A stretch of DNA of 64,000 bases, from the NCBI GenBank assembly GCA_041751935.1, contig JBGSIA010000102.1, positions 1 through 64,000 of the forward strand, written 5' to 3'. The position numbers and the translations under genes are program-made. Below are positions 8,917-16,287 of this stretch, piece after piece; position 1 is the stretch's first letter; every line of letters begins with the position of its first letter. The notes under the pieces are model-generated. The model was not told where the DNA came from. It did not search any database and saw nothing but the letters and a program-made list of their open reading frames with translations. Source of the stretch: JBBSJZ01 sp041751935. GTDB lineage: Bacteria > Planctomycetota > Planctomycetia > Pirellulales > Pirellulaceae.

Positions 8917-9309
8917 CTACGGCAGGTTAATCGTACGCGCTTGACCACCACCGAGGTGAACCGAGCGAACGTTGCCAGCAAAGTCCGCCGCAACTGGTTG
9001 TGCTCCACCGACTGCTGTCGTGGCAAACGCGTACTGCTGTGTTCCTGCTCGCAAATTCGAGAAGGTTGCTGAACCGCCAGGTGGAATTGTTACTCCACCT
9101 TCAGCTGCAAACGCCGCAGCGCCAGCTTGAGCTCGCGCGAGCGTCGCATTATCACCAACGATTACGAATAGCGTGCGAGCCGACGCTGCGTTGGAAACAG
9201 TGGTGTTTCGGAATGTGATCGTACCAGTCGACTTGCTGTTGCCGCCACCGGCCATTGCAAGCGAAGGAACCGAAAAGGCGATTAACATCGCGATACAGAA
9301 ATTTTTCAT
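8917..9309 (-). CDS. Small secreted protein of unknown function
   Basis: 130 residues from the ATG at 9309, chosen because the signal peptide begins there (MKNFCIAMLIAFSVPSLAMA, cut before GGG). The mature part is about 110 residues, rich in Gly, Ala, Thr and beta-prone. It has TGTITFRNTT, a Gly-rich turn PPGGSATFSNLRAG, and ends GGGQARTINLP. This looks like a single small beta-sandwich, as in pilus-associated or surface beta proteins, but I do not recognise the family. It lies 133 bp downstream of the DUF1559 pseudopilin-like gene on the same strand and has its own terminator, so the two may be co-transcribed. Confidence 0.8.
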   Translation of the reverse strand: MKNFCIAMLIAFSVPSLAMAGGGNSKSTGTITFRNTTVSNAASARTLFVIVGDNATLARAQAGAAAFAAEGGVTIPPGGSATFSNLRAGTQQYAFATTAVGGAQPVAADFAGNVRSVHLGGGQARTINLP

Positions 9310-9442
9310 GGGTGTCTCTCGTAACAAGGTTGTCAAACTGATGTAAATTTCAACTTAATATTCGGTATCTGTAGCGGTGCTTGGGTAGGCAACTCCTGAT
9401 GTATAAAAGGGGAGGACGGGGGTGGATACAAGCGACACGTTT

Positions 9443-10270
9443 TTAATTTGCGAAGAAACTATTTAGCTCCTCGCGTCCGTCGCGTGAACATAGGGCTCCG
9501 ATCAATGCCTTGCTGATCGACTCCGTCACAAACCGGATTGAGCCGTCCGACAGAGCAACATACGCGCCGCCTGGATGGCGACTAAAAATTTCACCTGTAT
9601 TCGCGGCGTTGATGCCACCGTTATCGTGCGAAATGACGTTTGATCCGTCAGCCCATAAACCATGTTCGGCCTCTGATCGATCAACGACTTCGGCAACAAA
9701 AATTGTGTGACTGGTGCCGTCAACGATTTCCGTCAAGCTGACTGGGTTCATCCGCCATGGTGACGATGTGATCAGCACCCCGTTATTGAGTCCGTGAGCG
9801 GCGACAGAATTAGGGTCACCGAGGATACTGCCCTGCACACCCGCATAGTCTGTGTCGCCGAGATAATCGATAATCGATGACGGACAGCGATACGTTGGGA
9901 TGACGGTCATCGCCAGCGCTGCGTTGCCCGCTGGATCGTTCCATGCCAGTTTTCGATCGTACCTCGCGGCGATCGCGTTTTGCTCCAACTGAGGCAGGAT
10001 TGCTGACGACCATGATTGCTCTCGATACTGCCAGCGATCATTGCCCAGCGGCAGCTTGTCGAATGTTGTGTGAAAGGAATGAAGGGCCAGCGCCTGCTGC
10101 TTCATATTGTTCGAGCATTGGACACGGCGCGCCGATTCGCGCGCGGCCTGGACGCCATTGAGCGTCAGCGACACAAGTACTCCGATGATGGCAATCACCA
10201 CCAACAGCTCCACCAGCGTGAAGCCAGCCGTGCGTCGACCACGTGAGCGGGGATCGATAGGTTGTCGCAT
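9443..10270 (-). CDS. DUF1559 family prepilin-like protein
   Basis: 275 residues. The N-terminus is a type IV prepilin signal: basic leader, then G|FTLVELLVVIAIIGVLVSL with Glu at +5. It is followed by the DUF1559 entry segment AARESARRVQCSNNMKQ. The C-terminal part carries the family's H-x9-DG-like block (HPGGAYVALSDGSIRFV, about 235-251). These proteins are greatly expanded in planctomycetes and are thought to be pseudopilins or surface fibre subunits processed by a prepilin peptidase. The gene is separate from the five-gene pseudopilin cluster near 28 kb and is likely independent of it. Confidence 0.93.
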   Translation of the reverse strand: MRQPIDPRSRGRRTAGFTLVELLVVIAIIGVLVSLTLNGVQAARESARRVQCSNNMKQQALALHSFHTTFDKLPLGNDRWQYREQSWSSAILPQLEQNAIAARYDRKLAWNDPAGNAALAMTVIPTYRCPSSIIDYLGDTDYAGVQGSILGDPNSVAAHGLNNGVLITSSPWRMNPVSLTEIVDGTSHTIFVAEVVDRSEAEHGLWADGSNVISHDNGGINAANTGEIFSRHPGGAYVALSDGSIRFVTESISKALIGALCSRDGREELNSFFAN

Positions 10271-10657
10271 GTTGCCGCCACTCCCTAACTAAATTACTCG
10301 TCGTATTAACCGGCAATGACACAATGCCAAGTCCGATTGAGGGGCCTCGCTATTGAGGCCAAAATTCAATTTCCCCAATATAGAAATGTTCTAACCCACC
10401 GTTCTGTGTTGGTCAAGTTAGGCGAATTAGAACAAGTTTGAGGGGGCGGGTTGTTGGCCCAGTCGCTCGGTCATTGCACATGTGGTGCCAATCACGCGCG
10501 TGTCAAAGTAACTTGTGTTACACAAGCTCACCTAGAAAGTTTCGCTGTTCATCAAAGATACGGCGTGACTGGGTGATGGCGAGGTCCGCTAGGATGACTC
10601 GGCCAGTTCGAAACGAGGGACTGAGACAGCGGGATCAGTGGCGTTATGAATGCCATT
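10271..10657. other. Intergenic region with two short palindromes
   Basis: 387 bp without a supportable gene. GGCCTC/GAGGCC with a 6-nt loop lies at 10343-10360 in the 5' leader region of the DUF1559 gene. A perfect 15-nt palindrome, CTTGTGTTACACAAG, lies at 10512-10526 and is operator-sized. Confidence 0.45.
10512..10526. promoter_or_regulatory. Operator-like perfect palindrome
   Basis: CTTGTGT-T-ACACAAG, with 7-bp arms around one base. It is typical in size for a dimeric repressor site. It lies between the ribbon-helix-helix-like gene (132 bp away) and the DUF1559 gene (about 240 bp upstream of its start). There is no flanking evidence for which regulator would bind. Confidence 0.3.
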
Positions 10658-11206
10658 CTAGTTCGCTGATTTTCTCTTGCCCTGAGGTCCAGGTTTTCGT
10701 CCGCGACGACGGCCTCGCTGCAGCGGCACAAAGCGTGTGTCCACTGGCTGGAGCAATTTACAGATACTGAGTTGGTTGATGCTCAGTTCCATGTCCTCGG
10801 ACTCCGCCAGCAGTACCTCGTGAACGCTCTTGGGTAGTCGTATCGTGACCATTCTCTCGGGCTCGACCTCCGTCGACTTGCCCGGGTCCTGGCTACGCAT
10901 CGCGGCGACCATTTCTTGCAGTTCAATGAACTCCTCCTGGCCCTCAAAGAATCGCAATTGCTCGGCGTCGGGAAACAGTCGCCGTACGACTCCATCGACC
11001 CCCAGCATCTCGCGGTAGAACACAACCCAACTACCGGTTTGAGAGAAGGCGATCTCGGCCAATCTCAAGACCTCACGCCCTCGCTTCTCTAAAGGTAGTC
11101 GTTGATTGATCGATCCCAGCTTCAACCTCGGTGTAACAGCGGTGGTCTCGCTCGGGGTTGGGTCACTGGCGTATCGGAGTTTTGGGTGGGTGGTCGAGGA
11201 AGTCAT
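10658..11206 (-). CDS. Ribbon-helix-helix-like DNA-binding or antitoxin-like protein
   Basis: 182 residues from the ATG at 11206, with AAGGA about 8 nt upstream; a longer frame to 11305 has no such site. Residues 110-140 read VTIRLPKSVHEVLLAESEDM then SINQLSICKLLQPV. That is the beta strand plus two helices of a ribbon-helix-helix fold, as in HicB/Arc-type antitoxins. The N-terminal part (RLAEIAFSQTGSWVVFYREM) is helical and unrecognised. The C-terminus is strongly basic (RGRRRGRKPGPQGKRKS), which suits non-specific nucleic-acid contact. No toxin-sized partner gene is adjacent, so a toxin-antitoxin role is not supported. A transcriptional regulator is more likely. Confidence 0.65.
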   Translation of the reverse strand: MTSSTTHPKLRYASDPTPSETTAVTPRLKLGSINQRLPLEKRGREVLRLAEIAFSQTGSWVVFYREMLGVDGVVRRLFPDAEQLRFFEGQEEFIELQEMVAAMRSQDPGKSTEVEPERMVTIRLPKSVHEVLLAESEDMELSINQLSICKLLQPVDTRFVPLQRGRRRGRKPGPQGKRKSAN

Positions 11207-12242
11207 CAAAATCCTTTCGAGTCGCCCAAGAGGACGAAGTGCGGGTCGGTTGGTGACGCCATCCTCCAACCCCGTCAAACCCAACTCCCGAACATTTGCT
11301 TGCAAAAGGACTTACGTTGATCGGCCACTGTCTGCTCAAGAATCGTGCAGTGGTGCAAGTCGCGCTCGCGTCGCCGACTTGCACAGAAATTAAGCAGCTA
11401 GCAAATGTGCAAGGCCCAAGTGTCCTGCTCGCAGGCGTCCCAAAGTTTCTTCTGCTGACGCCTGAATCGTCGACGTTTGGCAGCGTTTTTTTCTGAAGTG
11501 TGAGTGGGGCGAGTCAAGCGTTCTCGGCCAGCAGGCTTGCTCCCGAGTCTTGGGTCTTGAGCCAGCGGCTGGTAAGCGTCAGCCGAGTCGAGCATTGACC
11601 GGCCAAAACACTAGGCGAGGGGGGTGAGAAAATGTCTCAATGCGTCCCTGTCGCCGAACGAGGAGTCAAGGATGAAAACTGGGAAATCGCGTCACGATTT
11701 TTGGACCAGTCCAGGCGATCTCGAATCGCGGCGGTCGCCGTGAACGATCAATGCCGCTTCCATCAATATCGTGGACGACAAGCAGCCGACCACCATCGAG
11801 TCATTACCAAGCGACAGCTAGGCATGTGGCCAAAGGCGCGGGCGGCGCGGCAGTTGAATCCGATTGAGATCGCTTTCCTCGACCCGACGCCGCTGGTTCA
11901 CTCCCGAGTTACCCACCACAATCCGCTGGCTGAACCAAGTTGGCTAAGGGAGCGTTATCTCACCGTGCGCTTGGCCCACTCCCCACGGCGAAACAGGGGC
12001 GAGTGATAGCAGCCGACAAAGATGTCTGTCAGCCTTAAGTTTTGAACAGCCTAGTGCATCATCCATCCTTGGAATTGGCACTCGCCATAATTCCTAGCGA
12101 CTATCAGGCGTTGAGGAATTCTGGTGGTTGGGTTGAAGGGGTCAGGAGTCAATTGTGCGAGGCACCCGAAGGGCCGTTCCGGCAATTGACTCCTGACCCC
12201 TTTACCCTACGTCTAGGTCAGTATCTTGGATCCCGAGCGTGA
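11207..12242. other. One-kilobase spacer without an intact gene
   Basis: Reading frames in this stretch are short, biased and lack ribosome sites or recognisable domains. Minus-strand fragments around 11640-12000 carry stop codons in all frames. The spacer contains the long REP-like palindrome at 12136-12202. The overall look is of decayed mobile or repeat DNA, but no specific parent gene could be identified. Confidence 0.5.
12136..12202. repeat. REP-like palindrome, perfect 20-bp arms
   Basis: AAGGGGTCAGGAGTCAATTG (12136-12155) is exactly mirrored at 12183-12202, with a GC-rich 27-nt loop between. The core GGGGTCAGGAGTC resembles the GGGGTCAGAGTC-type sequences that flank IS200-like REP-associated tyrosine transposases (RAYTs). 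A RAYT fragment does lie at 22600-22928 in this window. Confidence 0.75.
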
Positions 12243-12722
12243 TCAGTTGCCCAGGCCGTCAATGGCGAGGCGGACAAAATCGATCGACGAAACCATGCCC
12301 ACCAAACGTTTACCATCGTCGACGATCGGAATGTGGTGGATTTGGTTGCTAAGCATCAACTGCGCCACGTGGGCCAGTGGGTCGTTGTGACGCGCGGTGA
12401 TCGGCGACGCCGACATCGCTGTGGTGACTTCGTCCTCGCCCAACATGTCGCGAATCAGTTCCGTCAGCCATAAGCAATTGTCGTAGATCGTCACGCGATC
12501 TTCGAGTGATTGTTCAGCCGATTGAACCAACCGCAATAAATCGTTGACTGACACGATTCCTACCAGAACGTTGTCTGGGTTCACGATCGCCAGCGCCGAC
12601 ACATGGTGCTCGGACATCTTGTCAACGGCATCCTGGATCGTATCCGACTCCAGCAGCGAGATGGGTTGTCGCTGCATCACGCTGCTGACCAGGATCGGCA
12701 TTTCCGTTTTCGTTGTGTTCAT
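12243..12722 (-). CDS. CBS-domain protein (tandem CBS pair)
   Basis: 159 residues, essentially one Bateman module. CBS1 covers about residues 10-72 (VSSVMQRQPISLLESDTIQD ... GIVSVNDLLRLV). CBS2 covers about 98-157 (TTAMSASPITARHNDPLAHV ... GMVSSIDFVRLA). They are joined by a helical linker (DNCLWLTELIRDMLGEDEV). Stand-alone CBS pairs sense adenine nucleotides and regulate partner proteins; the partner is unknown. The gene is divergent from the histidine kinase at 13236, with 513 bp between them. Confidence 0.88.
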   Translation of the reverse strand: MNTTKTEMPILVSSVMQRQPISLLESDTIQDAVDKMSEHHVSALAIVNPDNVLVGIVSVNDLLRLVQSAEQSLEDRVTIYDNCLWLTELIRDMLGEDEVTTAMSASPITARHNDPLAHVAQLMLSNQIHHIPIVDDGKRLVGMVSSIDFVRLAIDGLGN

Positions 12723-13235
12723 GTTTTTCTCTGGGGTTCTTGTTCTGCTCAGATGCTAACCGGTTTAAAGCAAAGACTATGCCGGTCAGATTTCTTGATT
12801 CGGCACCAGACGTGCGTTACGTCGGTTCGGAGTGTCCCGCTAAAACCGATTAACGACCAAACCGGAGCAACATCGACTGTGAATTTGAATAACACGTTCA
12901 CCAGCGGACGCGTGCAGCGATGTCTCAATCATTGTGCATCGACGCACGTTGTGACCTGTCGCACGTTTGTTGCGCGGCACCCCTTCGAACTCTCCGCCAG
13001 GATGGTCTGCAGTCAGGAGATTCCTGACTCGTGGGCATACGGGTTCACGACTGGGACACGCCAATTGCAGTCCTAGACTAAGAGTCGGCGCTGTGGAAAA
13101 AGTATCACGGCCATTGGCAGCAATTGTCGCCGTCAATCTGTTCGCCCTACCTGCAGATCAACGCAACTCTCGAGACTGACTTAGCCAATTACCTTTCTGA
13201 CGACTACCTAATGCTCAACAAGGAGGGATACCGAC
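12723..13235. other. Divergent spacer upstream of the histidine kinase
   Basis: No intact gene is seen. An 8-bp stem with a 3-nt loop (AGTCAGGA-GAT-TCCTGACT) is at 13011-13029. A strong Shine-Dalgarno AAGGAGGG is at 13220-13227, directly serving the ATG at 13236. An in-frame TAA at 13209-13211 shows that the kinase frame does not extend upstream. Confidence 0.5.
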
Positions 13236-14447
13236 ATGGGGCTGACTAAGGCGATGCGTGCGCAGCTTGCAAATAATGAATCGTGTGTCGTTGAAATCGT
13301 GAACTATCACAAGGACGGTTCGCCCTACATCGCCGAGCTTTTTATCACGCCGCTGTTTGACAACGAGGGACATCGCACGCACTTTGTTTCCATTCATCGT
13401 GACGTGACAGAGCGAAAACAGGCGGAAAACAGGCTGCGTATCGAACACGATTTCAATCAAAGTATCATTGCGACGAGCCAACAGGTGGTGGTCGTTCTCG
13501 ACACTGAGGGTCGCATCCTACAGTTCAATCCCTACCTGGAGAACGTTACGGGATGGACGTTTGACGAAGTCCGAGGGCAAAATTGGTTCAAGAAGTTTTA
13601 TCCCGCTGCCGTTCGCTCGAAAATCCAAGAAGCGATGTTGAAGGCTGATCCAGGAGTACAAACTCGCGGAAACATCAACACGATCCTGACCAAAGACGGC
13701 AGGGAGCGAGAGATTGCATGGTTCAACGCTCCGTTGACTGACCCCGATGACAAGGTCATTGGATTGCTTTGCTGCGGACAAGACATCTCCGATCGGCGTG
13801 CCTTGGAGCGGCGATTGCTGGACACTTCCGCCGAAGAGCAACGACGTATTGGCAACGACTTGCATGACGGTGTCGGGCAAGAACTGACGGGACTGTCGAT
13901 GATCGCCCAATCCCTGGTGATCGCTCTGAGTCGTGCATCGCGACCGGAGTCCGCTATGGCTGAAAAGCTTAGCGCAGGAATCCATCGTTCGCTGTCCCAG
14001 GTAAGAAAGCTTGCACGAGGAATGAACCCCGTTGACATTGATGCACTTGGGTTGATGTCGTCGCTGTCGGACATGACCCAAAAGCTCAACGAACTTCACT
14101 GTGTGCGATGCACGTTCGAGTGTACTGAGCCGATCCTGTTGCGAGACAACCAAACGGCCACACAGCTTTTTCGGATCGCCCAAGAGGCGACAACGAATGC
14201 GATCAAACACAGCAAGGCAGAACAAATCGTGATCGAACTGGGACGGACCAACGACGGTGCCTCGCTGCGCATCGCCGATGACGGTGTTGGGATCAGTCAA
14301 GACGATTCATCCAAGCCAGGAATGGGTTTGCAAACCATGCAATATCGTGCCGACATCATCGGCTGCTCGCTACGCATTTCGAAGAACCAGGATCGCGGAA
14401 CAGAAGTGATTTGCGAGATTCCGAGTTACGCCCTTTACCAAGCCTGA
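13236..14447 (+). CDS. PAS-type sensor histidine kinase (NarL-class), N-terminally shortened
   Basis: 403 residues with a good RBS. It opens inside a PAS/LOV-like domain: only the second half is present (SCVVEIVNYHKDGSPYIAEL ... HRDVTERKQAE, about 15-67). A complete second PAS domain follows (about 72-185). A HisKA_3 dimerisation and phosphotransfer helix carries EEQRRIGNDLHDGVGQE, with the phospho-accepting His near residue 210. The C-terminal HATPase has QEATTNAIKHSKA (N box) and IADDGVGI (G1 box). Soluble, with no TM segment. Kinases of this class usually pair with a NarL-type regulator, but none is adjacent. The missing N-terminal PAS half suggests 5' truncation followed by fortuitous or selected initiation. 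Confidence 0.9.
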   Translation: MGLTKAMRAQLANNESCVVEIVNYHKDGSPYIAELFITPLFDNEGHRTHFVSIHRDVTERKQAENRLRIEHDFNQSIIATSQQVVVVLDTEGRILQFNPYLENVTGWTFDEVRGQNWFKKFYPAAVRSKIQEAMLKADPGVQTRGNINTILTKDGREREIAWFNAPLTDPDDKVIGLLCCGQDISDRRALERRLLDTSAEEQRRIGNDLHDGVGQELTGLSMIAQSLVIALSRASRPESAMAEKLSAGIHRSLSQVRKLARGMNPVDIDALGLMSSLSDMTQKLNELHCVRCTFECTEPILLRDNQTATQLFRIAQEATTNAIKHSKAEQIVIELGRTNDGASLRIADDGVGISQDDSSKPGMGLQTMQYRADIIGCSLRISKNQDRGTEVICEIPSYALYQA

Positions 14448-14617
14448 AGTCGTTTTCGTTCCGCTCAACACATAGCGGGCTGCAAATTGATTCTTCCGTC
14501 GAGCTTGTCTGGGCGGATGAAACAAGTGGTGGCTACTGTTGACCATAGCCTTCAGTTGTTTGCACCGCCCGGGCAATCCGGACGGCAGCAGGATAAAACG
14601 CACAGCAACAATTTTTT

Positions 14618-14654
14618 CGATCTCGTTTCCAGGCTCTGCCTGGGAACAAGATCG
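14618..14654. repeat. Interspersed-type palindrome with CCAGGC/GCCTGG core
   Basis: CGATCTCGTTTCCAGGC pairs with GCCTGGGAACAAGATCG, with a few mismatches and a 3-nt loop. The central sequence resembles a stem-loop I recall as frequent in planctomycete intergenic DNA; copy number is unverified. It lies about 75 bp upstream of the epimerase start, on the leader side. Confidence 0.5.
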
Positions 14655-14727
14655 TGGCTTCGGCACTAGATTCGCACTTGCAGTATTTCGCTGCTTCGAG
14701 TTTGCGTTTTCGGATGGAAGGATCGAT

Positions 14728-15408
14728 ATGGCAGATGCATTGGTGACAGGCGCGAGCGGATTCATCGGCGGTCATTTGGTTCGGAGACTTCATGACCTTA
14801 GCCACGATATCACCTGCTTGGTGCGTCCCTCTTCAGATCGCAGGCGGCTGGCGACGTTTCATCCCAAATTCGCTGTTGGCGATGTGCTTGATCCATCGTC
14901 AATTCGATCGGCGATCCGAGATGTGGATGTGGTGTATCACCTAGCTGGCGCTACCAAGAGTTTGCGATCGTCAGACATGGAACAGGTGAACATTGATGGT
15001 GTGCGGAATGTTGCGCAGGCCTGTGCCGATCGTAACAATCCGCCCACACTGATTCTCGTCTCGTCACTGGCTGCAGCAGGCCCAACGACTGTCGATCGAC
15101 TGCGAGTCGAGACTGACCCACCGACACCGGTGTCCAATTACGGACACAGCAAGTTAGCGGGCGAATACGAGGCGCATCGTTTTGCGGACCGAGTGCCCAT
15201 CACCATCGTCCGCCCTCCGATTGTTTTGGGCGTCGACAAAGCACGCGAAGCCACGGCGGGTTCTTGGGCATGCGACGGCACCGCTATTCGTCGCGATACC
15301 GGCTTTGCTCCCGTCGGTTCCCTTAAGCAACGCTTAGAACAAACGGCGGCTTGGTATGCCCAACACGGCTGGATCAATCGCCGTGAAAAGCCGGTGATGG
15401 TGCATTAG
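14728..15408 (+). CDS. NAD-dependent epimerase/dehydratase-like protein lacking its central part
   Basis: 226 residues from the ATG at 14728 (GGAAGG 7 nt upstream). The N-terminal Rossmann half is intact: VTGASGFIGGHLVRRL with the GxxGxxG motif (about 6-21), the DVVYHLAG segment, the catalytic Ser region (LVSSLAAAGP), and YGHSKLAGE with the Tyr-x3-Lys pair. After RPPIVLGVDKAREATAG (about residues 160-176) the sequence jumps to the typical C-terminal end (SWACDGTAIRRDTGFAPVGS, then WYAQHGWI). Family members are usually about 310-330 residues, so about 100 residues of the substrate-binding region are missing, in frame. Cofactor binding may survive, but activity is doubtful. Junction near 15228-15240. 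Confidence 0.8.
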   Translation: MADALVTGASGFIGGHLVRRLHDLSHDITCLVRPSSDRRRLATFHPKFAVGDVLDPSSIRSAIRDVDVVYHLAGATKSLRSSDMEQVNIDGVRNVAQACADRNNPPTLILVSSLAAAGPTTVDRLRVETDPPTPVSNYGHSKLAGEYEAHRFADRVPITIVRPPIVLGVDKAREATAGSWACDGTAIRRDTGFAPVGSLKQRLEQTAAWYAQHGWINRREKPVMVH

Positions 15409-15439
15409 ACCAACGATCGATTTCACAAAGGTTCAGAAC

Positions 15440-16150
15440 ATGAAGACCGTCGACTTTGTGACCCAGCGAAACGAAATGGTTGAGCACCAGATAAAGTCGC
15501 GCGGCGTACGCGACCGTCAAGTACTCGACGCGATGCGCGCGGTTCCGCGGGAACTATTTCTACCAGACGAGCTACACGAATTCGCCTACCATGACACGCC
15601 GCTGCCGATAGCAGACAACCAAACGATCTCGCAACCGTACATCGTAGCGTTCATGATCGAAGCGCTCGGTCTGCGAGGATGCGAGCGAGCTTTAGAAATC
15701 GGCACCGGCTCAGGCTACGCTGCTGCGGTGTTGAGCCACATCACAGGTTCCGTCTACACCGTCGAACGCATTCGTGAACTTGCCGATCAGTCGTCGGCGA
15801 TCCTCAAATCACTCGGTTATCACAATGTCTACGTTCGGTGTGATGACGGGACATTGGGCTGGGCCGAGAAAGCTCCCTTCGATGCGATTATCGTCGCCGC
15901 TGGCAGTCCGACAGTACCAGAATCGCTCCTGTCGCAACTCAAAGTTGGCGGTCGCATCGTGATCCCTGTGGGTGAACATTTAACCGGCCAAGAATTAACG
16001 CGAATCACAAAAGTAACGCACTCCAAGTACAAAAGCGAAGACATCGCGGATGTACGATTCGTGCCACTGATCGGCGCCGGAGGCTGGGAAGACATTTCAC
16101 CAACGAGAGCAGCACCAACGAAAAAAAATGTCGGCGAAAATCATCAATGA
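15440..16150 (+). CDS. pcm: Protein-L-isoaspartate O-methyltransferase
   Basis: 236 residues. The PCMT signatures are in order: MVEHQIKSRGVRDRQVLDAM (about 14-33), VPRELFLPDE, DNQTISQPYIVAFM (active-site loop, about 60-73), and the SAM motif I ALEIGTGSGYAAAVLS (about 84-99). Also present are DAIIVAAGSPTVPESLLSQL and VRFVPLIGAGGW. The enzyme methylates isoaspartyl residues in damaged proteins to start their repair. The last 15 residues after an A8 run (16121-16128) are out of register with a remnant that continues in another frame. So the ancestral protein was probably longer, with a fused esterase domain. It follows the epimerase by 31 bp. Confidence 0.92.
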   Translation: MKTVDFVTQRNEMVEHQIKSRGVRDRQVLDAMRAVPRELFLPDELHEFAYHDTPLPIADNQTISQPYIVAFMIEALGLRGCERALEIGTGSGYAAAVLSHITGSVYTVERIRELADQSSAILKSLGYHNVYVRCDDGTLGWAEKAPFDAIIVAAGSPTVPESLLSQLKVGGRIVIPVGEHLTGQELTRITKVTHSKYKSEDIADVRFVPLIGAGGWEDISPTRAAPTKKNVGENHQ

Positions 16151-16238
16151 CTACGCCGAGATTTCTCAATCGGTCGCTGACTTCTATGAACCGATTGAAG
16201 ACATCGAAACGGCAGACCTCGAATCGCTCTCCGTTTAA
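16128..16238 (+). pseudogene. Remnant of an erythromycin-esterase-like domain once fused to Pcm
   Basis: A 36-codon frame starts within the A8/ATG junction and reads KIINDYAEISQSVADFYEPI then EDIETADLESL before stopping. In many bacteria a Pcm domain continues into an erythromycin-esterase-like domain whose first segment has this pattern (AEP-x-ED-I-x-T-x-D-x-x-SL, leading to a DARVVLLGEATHG block). Here everything after ESL is gone. I infer a frameshift at the A-tract plus a 3' deletion. Confidence 0.55.
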
Positions 16239-16287
16239 AGAAGATTACTTGTTGAGTCTTATCGCTTTTCTAATGCAGTGTGCGTTG

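Noticed and set aside
10658..11206. Antitoxin of a toxin-antitoxin pair
   Set aside because: The ribbon-helix-helix-like segment fits, but there is no small toxin gene on either side.
11632..12006. Plus-strand frame of 124 codons in the repeat-rich spacer
   Set aside because: No RBS, no hydrophobic or domain pattern, Arg/His-rich. I could not connect it to any transposase.
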